A stretch of DNA of 64,000 bases from Pycnopodia helianthoides (GCA_032158295.1 CM063243.1:15785635-15849634); one strand, 5' to 3'; numbered from the stretch's first letter, positions 50,901-60,692 are shown. Made by a program: numbers and translations. Notes: generated by a model not told the origin, from the sequence alone.

Positions 50901-51319
50901 CGTTCCAATCGCAATTCTAATGCAGATACATGTATCTGTCCGCAAACTACATCAAACTGTATCCGCCCACTACAAATTGAAGGGAAATCACACGGGGGAC
51001 AAAACACAGAAAAGTTAAAAAAAAAAACGCATCAGGTTAATGAAAGTCCCAACAACTCGGCATTCGTGTACGATCACATCCTACTACATTAATGACCTTT
51101 TCCCCTAGTAGAAAGCTGATAAATTACATCACAGGGGGAGGGGGGGGGGAGGGGTGGTTCCGATGTTTGGTTTGGGCAGTGACTCGTATTGAGAGAAGAC
51201 AAGTTACTACCTTGATGAGATCTATCTTCATTGCCTTCATTTCCTTCTTGAGTTTGCCGAGCTGATGCACCACACCGGCTGCCTTCGTCTCTGCACCACT
51301 CTCTGGACTTATCAACCCT
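32508..51319 (-). CDS. KIAA0586: TALPID3 / KIAA0586 centriolar ciliogenesis protein (5' end missing)
   Basis: Twenty minus-strand exons splice in agreeing phase to about 1,270 residues. Recognisable TALPID3 blocks occur in the vertebrate order: the coiled coil CLQANLEAVIRAKEQEEFYN, DEAYLTRVYGKALYQ...STMKKEPYL, KGTEMKSAKTQT, GQLIPMAVPLG, NVAVVNVRSVKKPQLTVQ, LPAVDIDTE, YHGPPFPP, WIEQELMARMISELY, LQLFVDAGQAVDHTLV, Pro-rich TPxP segments and several SEGE/SEGQ motifs near the C-terminus. TALPID3 sits at the distal centriole, is needed for centriole docking and ciliogenesis, and so for Hedgehog/GLI signalling; human mutations cause Joubert syndrome. Four one-base indels (near 39335, 39308, 37702, 33880) break the frame, and correcting them also makes the splice phases fit. 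Upstream N-terminal exons were not found in the window. Confidence 0.93.
33313..33505 (-). CDS. KIAA0586: TALPID3 exon, charged
   Basis: The exon encodes VAGKRPSPSPEPEDDNGPYP and an acidic run HGEEEEEDAG, with GRGRLPPRASIPS at the end. It exits in phase 1. Confidence 0.82.
33842..34311 (-). CDS. KIAA0586: TALPID3 long C-terminal exon
   Basis: The exon starts DDELSEGEISPVKRTP, then DPVVAILAHMSQRPDP and SLGEVSVGQCPNLTPSSERM, aligning with vertebrate DDPPSEGQ and VGELSEGQ segments. Near 33880 one A is probably missing: restoring it gives PHPAPRIIQ and a phase-0 exit into the next exon. Confidence 0.88.
34457..34551 (-). CDS. KIAA0586: TALPID3 exon
   Basis: 31 codons: DEPGAIGLPEISSSTSIDST, then LMGAEELEKDVQ before gtatgg. 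Phase 1 in, phase 0 out. Confidence 0.88.
35136..35360. repeat. 68-bp minisatellite, about 3.3 copies
   Basis: Units starting gatttgaaactttgca begin at 35144, 35212, 35280 and (variant) 35348, exactly 68 bp apart, with few differences. It is in a TALPID3 intron. Confidence 0.9.
35936..35975. repeat. Short perfect hairpin
   Basis: agtgtcgcagaa and ttctgcgacact form a 12-bp perfect inverted repeat around a tatatattctggga centre, in a TALPID3 intron. It may be the relic of a small fold-back element. Confidence 0.6.
36335..36525 (-). CDS. KIAA0586: TALPID3 exon with SEGE and SEGQ motifs
   Basis: The exon encodes VIEEEPIPPTPTPSLPTPST, then GRSISEGEWLISVKSEGQID. ISEGE is the first of several copies of this short motif. 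Phase 2 in, phase 1 out. Confidence 0.9.
36640..37440 (-). mobile_element. 5'-truncated non-LTR retrotransposon (L2/CR1/Jockey-like)
   Basis: A 97-codon minus-strand ORF (37435-37145) encodes the C-terminal tail common after LINE reverse transcriptases: NTFKALYGFAPRYLKDM, SLRSSNSITLVVPRTKTVGY and KLWNSVPLELREI. The 3'UTR follows, ending at ggcgctatataaatac and an ATT/TTG microsatellite (36641-36660), a typical 3' tail. A stop codon precedes the ORF, so the copy is truncated. Its 3'UTR contains a near-identical internal duplication (about 36702-36815 and 36903-37012). Confidence 0.85.
37515..37741 (-). CDS. KIAA0586: TALPID3 exon, Pro-rich, with one-base insertion
   Basis: DELIAAPAAHVATP is followed, after dropping one C of CCC near 37702, by SNTPPPSPPPDIATPPLSP, KLISVIDGSIITPVPTP and IEESIELPPSPEPV. 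The correction makes the exit phase 2, which fits the next exon. Confidence 0.85.
38009..38192 (-). CDS. KIAA0586: TALPID3 exon, Pro-rich
   Basis: The exon encodes VVPKSPIPTPEVTPQPSPVH, TPPRAASLVATPLASPSH and NLEDLARTMDATAS. The T-P/S-P repeats resemble the Pro-rich tract of vertebrate TALPID3. Phase 0 in, phase 1 out. Confidence 0.9.
38905..39110 (+). mobile_element. tRNA-derived SINE
   Basis: ggtggtctagaggtaaaaca resembles a Pol III A box and gggttggaatcacacc a B box, giving a tRNA-like head of about 65 bp. The body follows with aagtactgagtatacagtgc and tttacacacattgg, shared with 41015-41090. The head is too degenerate to be a working tRNA gene. Confidence 0.7.
39262..39450 (-). CDS. KIAA0586: TALPID3 exon with LQLFVDAG block and two frame breaks
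   Basis: The exon starts DTIGPAGLQLFVDAGQAVDH, then TLVSALVREVLEEKVTT, as in vertebrate LQLFVDAG...ALAETIAVMLG. After VTT the expected LGQHDRDIP reads in a different frame, and QQGSPTPQAKASPVH in a third. Two missing bases (near 39335 and 39308) restore one frame and make the exon leave in phase 0, which the next exon needs. Confidence 0.9.
40336..40454 (-). CDS. KIAA0586: TALPID3 exon with WIEQELMARMI helix
   Basis: The split Trp codon is completed, then IEQELMARMISELYSKQPAV and SPDSSMASSSNDSI. It matches the vertebrate helix WVEQEIMSRII. It exits in phase 1. Confidence 0.94.
41015..41090 (+). mobile_element. Fragment of the 38905-type SINE
   Basis: gaagtactgggtatacagtg, then ctttacacacatcggt and gggtaaaaccaaataat, match the body of the SINE at 38905-39110. 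The tRNA-like head is absent. Confidence 0.65.
41164..41363 (-). CDS. KIAA0586: TALPID3 exon with GPPFPP block
   Basis: The exon encodes PQDESEDELPAPGIS, HHSEPRRPYHGPPFPPQAPP and AADMRKDLIENKALEW (Trp codon split). GPPFPP and the following helix precede the IEQE helix, as in vertebrate TALPID3. It exits in phase 2. Confidence 0.92.
41515..41635. repeat. 32-33-bp minisatellite, four copies
   Basis: gtacactaccatcatgaaca starts repeats at 41519, 41551, 41584 and 41616. It is in a TALPID3 intron. Confidence 0.85.
41752..41829 (-). CDS. KIAA0586: TALPID3 exon
   Basis: 26 codons in phase 0 at both ends: DDNRLPGRSSPSQFSHYLAV, then ADEDVE before gtaact. Confidence 0.85.
42080..42436. repeat. 119-bp tandem repeat, three copies
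   Basis: Units starting gaactgtaaagcatcaaatt begin at 42080, 42199 and 42318 and differ by a few bases. The ORFs across it on the minus strand are repeat artefacts. It is in a TALPID3 intron. Confidence 0.92.
42563..42650 (-). mobile_element. 3' end fragment of a LINE-like element
   Basis: ataacaataataatagtaat followed by tcttatatagcgcacaaatc and caaggcgcttgaaca repeats the microsatellite plus TATATAGCGC and AAGGCGCTT layout of the element at 36640. Only the tail is present. Confidence 0.6.
42917..43024 (-). CDS. KIAA0586: TALPID3 exon
   Basis: 36 codons, phase 0, starting HLPAVDIDTEPPSSASSI. The preceding exon ends TVQ, so the joined TVQ-LPxVDID matches the vertebrate protein. Confidence 0.92.
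43716..44074 (-). CDS. KIAA0586: TALPID3 exon with LIPMA and PQLTVQ blocks
   Basis: The exon encodes GTEMKSAKTQTVHKVG, SQFFFDPYPTLQ, SHGQLIPMAVPLG and NVAVVNVRSVKKPQLTVQ. Each block has a counterpart in vertebrate TALPID3 in the same order. It enters in phase 1 and exits in phase 0. Confidence 0.95.
44398..44658 (+). mobile_element. tRNA-derived SINE with shared core
   Basis: gggctagatagctcagttgg + tagagcgctgg is a clear A box, and gcttcaatccc an approximate B box, so a tRNA-like head lies at 44398-44470. The core 44531-44657 (aaggggatataaacgcccgg onward to tgatgacgatacttattt) recurs at 45121-45247 in the same orientation. Confidence 0.72.
44834..45020 (-). CDS. KIAA0586: TALPID3 exon with YGK...STxKKxPYL block
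   Basis: The exon encodes QDEAYLTRVYGKALYQMKRS, then TMKKEPYLKYTTSSPQTK. This is one of the clearest matches to vertebrate TALPID3 (YGKPVYQ...STLKKGPYL). It exits in phase 1 within a Gly codon. Confidence 0.95.
45121..45350 (-). mobile_element. tRNA-derived SINE sharing the core of 44398-44658
   Basis: The core 45121-45247 matches 44531-44657. The tRNA-like head, however, lies on the other side and strand: the reverse complement of 45262-45348 reads gtggtcaagtggttagactg ... gtgggttcaaatccggcc, a Pol III A/B box pair. Confidence 0.72.
46205..46453 (-). CDS. KIAA0586: TALPID3 exon, basic linker
   Basis: 83 codons in phase 0 at both ends. The exon starts HEVPVKPGKSQSSIPD and is rich in Lys, Ser and Gly, with KKKAVSSR and a basic RHNKENIAQTKKLT end. 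It is probably disordered. Confidence 0.85.
46668..46740 (-). CDS. KIAA0586: TALPID3 exon
   Basis: The exon continues the coiled coil with EAAEKAQLRYKVGRMIAAID, then EEIK before gtaatt. It enters in phase 2 and exits in phase 0. It aligns with the vertebrate segment ending in ISAEIQ. Confidence 0.88.
47063..47295 (-). CDS. KIAA0586: TALPID3 exon with essential coiled coil
   Basis: The exon encodes RKRPSVPVTLPASSHLKPPL, then EARAVLDQVQSSRACLQANL and EAVIRAKEQEEFYNYLDSL. The LEAVIRAKE block matches the conserved TALPID3 coiled coil needed for centrosomal function and Hedgehog signalling. A long C run lies just beyond its donor side (47034-47052). It exits in phase 2. Confidence 0.93.
48262..48513. 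mobile_element. Palindromic element related to the GGGCCC family
   Basis: gagcccaaattcagggctct + gcttacc at the left and ggtaagcatagccatgaaat + tctgccc at the right are inverted. The interior is rich in GCTTA/TAAGC. It abuts the CRE-bearing element at 48517. Confidence 0.6.
48517..48691. mobile_element. CRE-bearing inverted-repeat element, copy 2 (inverted)
   Basis: This has the same ends as the copy at 25647 (taaagcccggttcatacttc ... gaagtatgaaccggacttta), in the opposite orientation. The two CRE positions have decayed to TGAAGTCA and TGACATCA. It sits in a TALPID3 intron 25 bp from an exon and directly beside another palindromic element (48262-48513). Confidence 0.75.
48717..48785 (-). CDS. 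KIAA0586: TALPID3 exon
   Basis: This 23-codon exon encodes EAERDWDRLMQRRLEPAPLD, then VYL before gtaaaa, in phase 0 at both ends. It contains an acidic-flanked W-x-x-L (DWDRL), which fits the loose LIR consensus for ATG8 proteins. Confidence 0.8.
49320..49394 (-). CDS. KIAA0586: TALPID3 exon
   Basis: This 25-codon exon is in phase 0 at both ends and encodes SLHSEGTVGVTEHKAIPSTI, then SDIHQ before gtaaaa. Confidence 0.75.
49620..49809. mobile_element. GGGCCC palindromic MITE, copy 1
   Basis: Left arm gggccaaatttcatagagct and right arm agctctatgaaattgggccc are inverted repeats. The interior has ccagtcacaaatgg and cttattctgctaagc, shared with the copies at 58326 and 62109. It is non-coding, 190 bp, in a TALPID3 intron. 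Confidence 0.82.
50537..50600 (-). mobile_element. tRNA-like SINE remnant
   Basis: The reverse complement contains atgttaatccggaggtcaca + ggttcaaatcctgctgtag, with a good B box. The A box is poor and no body was recognised. Confidence 0.4.
51211..51319 (-). CDS. KIAA0586: TALPID3 exon (first found)
   Basis: A strong pyrimidine-tract acceptor (ctttctctttcttggcag) leads into GLISPESGAETKAAG, then HQLGKLKKEMKAMKIDLIK and a gtagta donor in phase 0. It is a coiled-coil segment. Its first base completes a codon, so at least one exon precedes it. Confidence 0.75.
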
Positions 51320-51609
51320 CTGCCAAGAAAGAGAAAGGAGAAACGTCAACCAAACAATAAATTAAGGGAGAGGGGGGAAAAAAAATCAATCAAATTAAGA
51401 AGATAAAACTTCTTCAGCTCATCAGATGAAGACACACCATTGGCGACAACATCACTTTCAAGGTTATTGAAATATAGCACAATCTTCCATCACCATGATC
51501 TCTTCCTGTCTTATCTACATCTTTGAGAAAATTGGGTAGTGATGAGAGCTCTGCAGAAAGTTGCTGTATTGTAGGGTGGTTCATATTCACCAATTCCTAG
51601 AGAATTCAC

Positions 51610-51745
51610 GTTTTTATAGAGTTATATCACTGTACTGTTGCGATATATTGCTGTACTATTGGGTTATATCGCCATACTTTATTGTGTTATATTGTCGTAA
51701 AATTGTGGGTTATATCGCCGTATTTTATTGCATTATATTGTAAAT
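51610..51745. repeat. Degenerate GTTATATCGCCGTA tandem repeat
   Basis: Phrases of the type gttatatc(a/g)c(t/c)gta ctatt recur at about 32-bp spacing (gttatatcactgtactgttg, gggttatatcgccatacttt, gggttatatcgccgtatttt). It lies just upstream of the first TALPID3 exon found. Confidence 0.6.
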
Positions 51746-52109
51746 AACAGCGTAACAAGTTAACAAGTTAACAACACAATAGTATGACAACATACTGTAA
51801 TAATACAGTGATATATCGGCATTATAAAATAATGAGGAATTGACGAAAACGAGCCTCTGTAGTAATGTGAAGATAGTGATCAACAGGATGTAGCTGTTCA
51901 GTTCTCTTTTTCTTTTACAAACACAAGAGAACTGATGTTTCAAGATTAGGATAAACGATTGTTTCTTAAAATGGTTACAATTGTAACACATAAGGAGAAA
52001 GTATCACAGCTACGTCATCTGGACCAACATACCAAAATTTCCTTAGTTATCTTAGTAAAACTATCGTTGGGTTATATTGGCCTTTTTCAAAACCACGTCT
52101 CAGAACTAT

Positions 52110-52155
52110 GCTGCCTCCGGCTAAGGCTAAGGCTACGGCTACGGCTACAGCACCA
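52110..52155. repeat. GGCTAC/GGCTAA hexamer run
   Basis: ccggctaaggctaaggctac + ggctacggctacagca is a short hexamer array. The same hexamer occurs in the arms of the fold-back element at 60565-60692, so this may be one arm of a related element. Confidence 0.55.
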
Positions 52156-54334
52156 TCCGCCCGTTTGATGCTCCATCATCATCCCCGAGCTGCAGAGCAG
52201 GTGACTACAAGTTTCTCCCCATTACTGTGATCTTGGGCAAGTGTTGTGACTTAGTCTGGTCTGGTCTGACATTCTATACCCATAGTGTACGTTTAGAATT
52301 ACAGACAGAGCCCAAGCCATAGCCCAAGCCAAAACAGGGGTGTTGAAAAGAAAAAAATGGCCATAACGTAATATAACAGCACACACGAAAAAGGACACAA
52401 TTCATTACAGCCAAATGCAGACAAAAACACACAAATAAAGAAAACCTTTCACAAAATAATCAAGTTTGATTTGCCAAGAAATACAACCTGGACACCCATT
52501 AAATAACCCTCAAACCATGACCCACGCTATTCAGCGACATCAAGTTCGTGCCAGTTCACCCGTGTAAGTTATTTAACCCCCACAGGAGTAGAAAGTAGGT
52601 TGGGGTGAGCTTAATCAAGCTGAGTGTGTGACATTTTGAGGGTTAAAAATATCAAGTGTGAGACATATTGATGACTGACTCTAGAATGCTGATAAGAATG
52701 ATGCAGATTCTTGTTGGGAGTGGACACATTCATTTTGCAAGAAAGTACAGTTTGCAAAGAACAATGCCAAGAATGTGTTCTTGTATTTGCTTACCCAAAT
52801 TTATCAAGAAAAAATATAATGATTGTGAAGAAGAGATTGTGCACACTGCACAGCAACCTGATCTATCATCACTAGAAGTGAGCCCTCTGTTGGCCAAACT
52901 AATGCTGAAAGTCTTTAAAGAGACTAGACCCACTCTCTGCTGCTCTACAATCTGTTGTTGGCAAGGTTCAGAGATTTAGTGAATGGGTTCATTTAATGAA
53001 TGGATACAATCACTCAAGATTTCCGGATAGCAGATCTGTCATTTAAATTTCTTCAGCAGGCTGACACAAATCACATACAAGATATATTCACAATAATATC
53101 ATCTCATACACAAACAAATGAGACATATCACATGAAGGTCTTATTTCACATTTCTTTCAAATTGCAAATGTTACATATTTTTCAAAACACAAATTACAAT
53201 GTTTAGCTTCTGTTTACATCTGGTGGCTGACATTGTCTTTTGAAGACTTTGACGGAACGAATGGAGTCCACCTTTAAGATATTTTCTTGGGGGGAAGTTG
53301 TAGCTTGCCTCAACCCGGAGTTCAACGACCACTGAATGATCCTTGGATCAACACCCTCAAATCCCTGATGGGAGTGTACCCAAATGTGTAGACAGGACAA
53401 TGACAGACAAATGGCATCCCCCAGGCTTCCAAGTTACCATGGCGATTTGTCTGTCACCTCATCTGGATTAATATTGTTGGGGGGGGGGGCTTAGCAACAC
53501 TCTGGTTGTTGATAAACCAAGAGCACGCTTGCAGCCTGTGGTAGCATCGCATATGGAATAGACATGCGATATGATTTTGCTGAATACATTTTTTTGTTTG
53601 GATACTTTGGATGTTATATATACATTTACATGGATGTATAGGTTGGACAGCTTGTTTTGGGTCAGAAACCAGTAGCCTTAAATGGGCAGGACAGAAAGTC
53701 CGTCAGGGAGTTATAATCTTTCTCCAGGGAGGATCTGTTGTAAAATTAGGCTGTAAGGAAATAAAATCGTTGTCAACTTTTGTGGCTTGACGACCAAAGT
53801 GACTAAACATCAAACGCATTTTTCGGTTTCCTCTTTTGGTAGTGAAGGTTGAACGAAATTAACTCTGAGAATGCACTATTTAGAACATGCCTGGTCAATG
53901 TGAGCTGTAAGCACACTCGGTCTCACAGATAGCGATTGACGAGTGTTGTATGAGGGACAGAACTATCATCCTTAACTTCTATTAAAGCTGCAATGGATCT
54001 ATGTACCTAAATCAGTGACCACACAAATCTCATTCGATATAAAATTTCCTGCGATCAGATGCCGTTGCACCCCTTACCAGATGGAAAACTAATTAATTAC
54101 AGAGAGCTGAAAAACAGCAAAACCCGCAACAGGGAAGATATTAAGAAATATTAGACAATAAGAGATGATGGTGGAAGTCTAGAAAACTTCATCTGAGATC
54201 TGAACAAGAGACGTTGAGTGTTTTCAAACACTTCAAGTACAATCTGATATCAGAGGCCTCGGTTCAAATGCAGACAGCGGGCTTTACACATGGAAACCAA
54301 AGCTGCGCAAAATACAAGAAAGAAGAAGAAAAAA

Positions 54335-54337
54335 AGC

Positions 54338-54363
<26 letters not shown>
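54335..54363. repeat. Poly(A) run
   Basis: An A homopolymer of about 24-29 bases follows gaagaagaaaaaaagcaa. No retrotransposed gene was recognised beside it, so it may be a simple-sequence tract. Confidence 0.7.
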
Positions 54364-54368
<5 letters not shown>

Positions 54369-57300
54369 CAAACCAATCCCCTTCTTTCATCTCCCTGTAT
54401 CAGGATCTTGTTTCGTGGTGAGATGAAGTTGCCTGATTCTTACGCTGTGCACAGGTGCAGCCGGACGGCGACAGAGCGCCAAAAAGGAAACAAGCTCTGT
54501 AAGGGAACACCGAAAAGCTGGCCGTGCAACTATAAAACCCCGGTAACGTGACACAGCTATCAGGAGTGCGAGTATAGGGTATCACAAGGGATGGGATATT
54601 TATGACTCTGTAAGCTCTGATCGGCTGCCTAGCTCATGAGCTCCCCCGCGGGCCAACATGATCTTGCCTTTCCAGTGCCCGGTATCTACATGACTAATTT
54701 ATCCAGTCAGCTGCCTGGGAACCCACATCATGGCCTGGCTCAGGCCGATGTCAAAGACTGCCTCTGCTTTCATAATGTACAGAATTTACTTCCAGAACAC
54801 ATTTTTGCTGTCTCGGATAGACCACACAGTAAAATGTGAAATAAACCATGTACAAACCCTTTAAAGACCAGGGTGTTTGTTGATGGGGTGTTTACTGATG
54901 TTATTAATCATGAAATGTTAAAACACTATGCATCCACCATTGCAGTGGTGGCAGAGTAAACAATACACAGGCACTTTTAGTAGCTACATGGCAACTGCTA
55001 TTAATAATAGAAGACAATTCTGTGATTTACATGCAGCCTTCACTTTATTGAGAATACAATGTCCACTTGTATATAACTACAAAATACAGTCGCAACAGCT
55101 GGACACATTTTGCAGGAATCAGGAACCGACTATACTGTCATCCCACGTATTTATTTCCATAACACATATTTATTTTAATACTACATTCAAATAAACAATG
55201 AATATCCTGATTGTACAGGTGAATATCTCAGACAGGCAAACTTCGACTGATACTTAAGAGTGGGATTTTAGAGAGGGGCAGCTGGTAGTTAATTCAAAAG
55301 AAAAAGAAGAAGATGATATCTGTGTGAAGGGGGTAAAGAATTGCAAAATATACACACTCTGTATATTATATGAGAGCCCTGTTGTAACTGATATCGCCAG
55401 CCAGCTTGAGGCTACTACCTGTCACTGTTCAACACCTTCCTATTTCTTTAATCTCGTTCCTGGTTTCAAATTACCTTCCATGAAAGCATCAACTCAAGGC
55501 AGCTTCCTCTGAACCCCTGTCAGGGGAATTCTTCACTCCATAAATAAAAGCTGTCACGTTGTCTTTTTTAAAGTGACCTGCTAGGTTGTGGCTGTGTTGG
55601 GGGTCTGCCATCACTGTATGTGCTCTTCCCTTGCTCTATGTTTTTTTTTTTTTCCTTGCAGGAACACCACTGAGCTTCTCGTGAATGTCATTGGGGTAGA
55701 AAACAACTCCTGGCATATAGGATTTTGTGCCCGTCAGTCCGGCCCCCTGGCAGCCATGCCCCACTGCCCCCCCCCCCCCGACACCAGCTGCTACACACCA
55801 TGGTGGCTTGGGTACCAGGGCAGGTTTCCAACAGTGATGAGAATCATCGTCAGAATTGATAGTGATGGGGAGGAGGAGGGGGTGGGTGTATCCCCTTTCC
55901 TCCGTCTTTTGACGAAAAAAACCCAACAAACTTAGAATTCAGTGAAAACACCTGCAGTTTCTCTAAGCAGCAAGCGGAAATCATATTCCTAAACAATAAA
56001 TAACACTTTATCAATGAAATCTAAATTTCATTAGTAATTAAATGTTATCACAAGCACCAAATTTACTAATCAACCCATACTTGTCAAATAAATTGATATG
56101 TTAGTTACAGTATTTTTTTTTTGAACCCTTTCCCACTGCAGCTTTAACATTTTTTTTTGCTGCAGCCAAGATCTTCACCTACTGACAGCTGGGTGAGACA
56201 GATGTAAACATTTTTCAGACACAAGGAAAAGGTCAACAAGGGAGTGCCATACAATGTGCCAAAGTAAACCATTTGTGGAAATGAAATTCTGGAAAGACAA
56301 ATCTGCGGACACGTCTGAATTGATATCACTCACTGCATATTTTGTGGACTGTATGTCTGTACTGTCACCCCACATGTAGGTGGGACATTTCCCCTCCTCA
56401 TTTACAAATGTCCACCCCCTCCTATAGTATAAAGAGTCCAAGATTACATAGAAAAGATGCTTGACGTTTGTGGTCAATTTATTATTCAAATGTTACAACA
56501 AAACAAACACCAGGATTTCAGTTAAATATTTTTTACACAGTCCAATTTCCATGAAAACAATCTATTCTGAAATTAATCACCTCAATGAGTCAAAACAAGA
56601 CACTCTTTGATTGAGTACAGTCTACAGTTTGTTCATACCGTCAAAGTACACACTTGTTTACAAAGAGGTAGAACTGGTCTGGCATTTGCGTTACCATGGA
56701 GACAGACCACCTGTTTTCTAGTCCTACTTGGAAAAAGGGAAAACCCATGGAGAGGCTTGTCCCTACTTTTTAAAAGTGACCTTAAATAACCTGCGACCTC
56801 CAGGACAGAAAGTCCAACCCCAGACAAACACACACACACACAGATACATAAAGTATGTGACACAGCCCCAGTATCTGGTTCATCATAAATCAAGAATACA
56901 AACCATGTGTGGGGTAAGAGTCCCCTGACATAGCTTCATGTAGCCAAGCCATCAGTTCACTCTAGTTTCAGGCTATTCACCCTATGCGCACAGTGCAATG
57001 GGGTCGCCAAGCGCCTCCACAATTGTGGAAGTGTTGTATATATACAGCAATCACTCAGGCACCTATATTGGGTCTATAACTGGCTATGAATTGGAAAGTT
57101 GTGGCCCAGGGGTGGCAGTGACATTTGATCCACCCACAAAAAAAAGAAGGGAAAAAAAAGGTTGAGGGGATAGGGTATGAATACATTTCACTATTATTGT
57201 TCTCCCCTTGGCCTTAGGGGAATTTCGTGGCTAACTCTAGAGGGGGAAAAGTTGAATTACTTGGTGTCCTGGCCGTGTGAGTCTGGGACAGAGCCCCAGA

Positions 57301-57677
57301 TTCATAAGTGCTGCATTAATTGTGTAGCACATGCAGTATATGCAACTGTAAAGATTGATCAGAAAATGAAAGGTACTGATTCCGGACTGAGGGAAAATGA
57401 AAGTGTTCGCCCCAAATTACAAACTGTCCAGTTTAAACATTGCTTCTATTTGTTGATGGAAGACAAATATCCTGCAGGGTTTCCATTGTCGTCTGACAAC
57501 AATGAATTTAGCAATCTGTGAATAGTTGATTGTGTTTTCAACTGTTTGTTATCCACACACCGGCTTTTGTATAGTTTCTCCTTATCAAAACATTTCCGAG
57601 GTCTGATATCATTCAGCTGGATGTGGTAGAAACAATGGGCTTGATGAGGTCCCCAATATTGGATTTCTTGCCTTCAG

Positions 57678-58052
57678 TTAAAGGCACTGGACACGTTTGG
57701 TAATTGTCGAAGACCAGTATTCTCACTTGGTGTATCCCAACATATGCATAAAATAACAAACCTGTGAAAAATTTGGGCTCAATTGGTTATCGAATTTACA
57801 AGAGAATAATGAAAGAAAAAACACCTTGTTGCATTACTTTGTGTGCTTTCAGATGCATAATAAAAGGCTTCAGCTGAAGTCTTTTATTATTTGAGGGAGA
57901 AATTACTCTTTCTCAAAAACTACGTTACTTCAGAGGGAGCCGGTTCTCACAATGTTTTATACTATCAACAGCTCTCCATTGCTCGTTACCAAGTAAGTTT
58001 TCTATGCTAACAATTATTTTGAGTAATTACCAATAGTGTCCAGTGCCTTTAA
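57678..58052. mobile_element. TTAA-flanked inverted-repeat element (TTAAAGGCACTGGACAC family)
   Basis: The left end ttaaaggcactggacacgtt and the reverse complement of the right end (ttaaaggcactggacactat) match, and both arms continue into ttggtaatt. I remember this family as abundant in echinoderm genomic and 3'UTR sequence. The element is 375 bp and non-coding. Confidence 0.78.
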
Positions 58053-58325
58053 CAGTTATTTGCCCTTGCATTGATGGAGCCGAGCTTATAAAATAACATT
58101 TCGTGCTCATGTCAGTTAAAATTACCCACTTCATAATGGCAGTCAAACGAGCCAATGCAATTGTGGCTAGCAAGTAGCAGGTTGCCCAAAGAAATGAGCT
58201 TGTTTGAGAAAGAAGATGGGTGTATTCAAAAAAAGAAAATGCAAGAATAGCGGAGCAACAGTTGCATAAGAGCCATGATCATTACAGACATGAAAAGAGC
58301 TCTACAATTAACACTGGATGACCAC

Positions 58326-58517
58326 GGCCCAATTTCAAAGAGCTGCTAAAGCAGAAAATATTGCTTAACTGTTTTCTGCTAGGCAGAAATCAGCAGGATA
58401 CCAGTCACAAATTGTACATATGACATGGTAGTTTGGCCGGTAACCTTATTCTGGTAAGCATAATTTTGCAGTGCTTAGCTACTTTTTGTTCTGTAGCAGC
58501 TCTATGAAATTGGGCCC
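58326..58517. mobile_element. GGGCCC palindromic MITE, copy 2
   Basis: Left arm ggcccaatttcaaagagctg and right arm cagctctatgaaattgggcc are inverted. The interior (ataccagtcacaaattgt, cttattctggtaagc) is in the same orientation as copy 1. Confidence 0.82.
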
Positions 58518-60564
58518 TGATGTAGATAGTTACCCCGGTCAAGTTACCCTGGAGAACTGTGTAACCCTACGAACTAGATGGATAATAAAAGCGGGTAGAA
58601 AAAGAGCGCGTGACTGAAATGTCAATTTTGGAACCTTCCTTTAATGCGCAGCCAAAGAAAACATTTTGCTTTCATCACACATTTCCAAAAGCAATCTAGC
58701 ACCCCACAAGACCAGAGGGGGCGAGTGAAGAGACTCACAGATCTGCAGATCCACATGCCTAATCTCATTTCCACAAGTGCAGACCAAGGAAGAAACAATA
58801 CTTGACAACCACGGCATCTTCTGGATGATTCACATCCTATGCTAAACGTCTGCCTCTGGGTATGTCTTTCCCTTCCTCACGAAACCCCCCCCGTCTCACT
58901 ATCCCCCCCCCCTTGATGCGCGGAACATCGTTGTTACCAGGACAGGGCATTATTGATTTCGCAACATGAATGCTAACAATCTGGGGGTATTAAGAGGGAT
59001 TAAAGAGATACTTAGGTACATGTAGCTGGCTCGTTGACCTTATCAATACCGGTATCCTTAGGGGGCGATTGATGAGATGCTGAAGTATTCCTAAATAAGA
59101 ATTAGTAATCAGGGACATAGATTCATCGTTTTGGCATATGATTGGGGGCTGTGGGAGCTTTGACACAAGCAGATTATGAAGGCTTGCTGATATTTGTTAT
59201 TCACTGAGAAAAAACGCAATAAAACAAGTTGTGAATAAGTGTGTGCAAGCACAGTCCGTTTAGGCAACTTCACACTTTATGTTTTTTGGTTATAAAGCAG
59301 GTTAAGGTAAAGATAATTTGAGGTTTTAACGATAAACATATTCCTGAATTTGAAAAATATAATATTTTTTAGAAATACAGGCTGCTTGAATGAGGAGACC
59401 GAGTGGAGAGCCGACATCTGAAGCACAGAGTAATATACTAGGTCTCCAAAAATATCCTGGTTGCTATACAGAGTTGGCATTCAGCAGCCATTTGGTCCGT
59501 TTCATTAGAAAGTATTCAGCGTCAAATGAAAGCAATGAGTTTCTTAGTTGATTACACGTAATCTATCATCATCATTTCTATTTAGGGGGAAACTACTCCG
59601 GCGATCAGAGGACAACAACAAGCACATCAAAGACATTCACACATTGCCAGGGAACGCACAGCGGGACTCTTGTTCTGCTCCTAAAACGCAAGAGAATGCC
59701 ATTAAACCATAGGGGGGATGCTGCATTTCAATCTCCTCCGTGTCCACCATTTACACTTATCCAGCTACCCATTGATTGCCCCGCCTGTGTGCTCGGTTTC
59801 CAACACGGGAATGGAATGCCCTCGACCTACTTAGGGCCAGAAAGCAATTGAAACTGGGCAATCCGACCGCTCCACATTGCGAAAACAACAAGAAGAGTCC
59901 TCATGCCATGCTAGGATATACACGAATGTGCCCATCGGTGAGTAAACAGGAGTTCCTGTTTCAAGCCAACTGGCAGAGAGATTAGACTCATTCATCATAC
60001 TTTAACTGGGACTGTTCCGTGGGACAAACTTTCCAGAGCTGTTTTGTGGGTTGCCGGGTAACACGGTTGAGAGCGGTATCTCTGAAGGACTGATCAATTT
60101 CAGTACCGGGGAGGCCCGGCCGGATCATTTATCTACCGCTAGTCATTTTATGACAGCTCCCTTGCCTGAAATGAATATTTCCAGACTAATCAATCTTCTT
60201 TTGAGTCTGCACGGCAAGAAAAAAAGAAGAAGAAAAATACATATTTATTGCAGACACCTTCCATACAGAGAAAGGGTTGTTGTGAATGTCACATTCTAAT
60301 TTCATCAAGCTGTTATTGACTACAAACCTCCATTCAGTAAACACACATCCATTTTTATGCAGAAAGAGAATGTCATTTAAATCTCATGATTTGTTTTTCA
60401 TGCTTGAAGCATAGAACATTGAAATAGTGTCATCACAAGAAAACCCAAGTCGCTGGCATACATGTACATGTATGCACGCATAAAGTTGTACATAAACTTG
60501 TACATGTATTTAATGATTGTATAACTGACATTTGGTAGATCACAACTTATCAATTTTCTTAATA

Positions 60565-60692
60565 GGCCATGTCCAAATTGGCGGCTTCAGCTGGATAGCC
60601 GCATCATCATGCGTTGAAGTATGGGCCGTTCTTAACAACACCCTTAGCAACAGCCGTAGCTGTAGCCGGAGCCGCCGATTCGGATGCAGCCT
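60565..60692. mobile_element. Small fold-back element with GGCGGCTYC arms
   Basis: The left arm ggccatgtccaaattggcgg + cttcagct pairs with the reverse complement of the right arm, ggctgcatccgaatcggcgg + ctccggctacagct. The element is about 128 bp and non-coding. Confidence 0.65.
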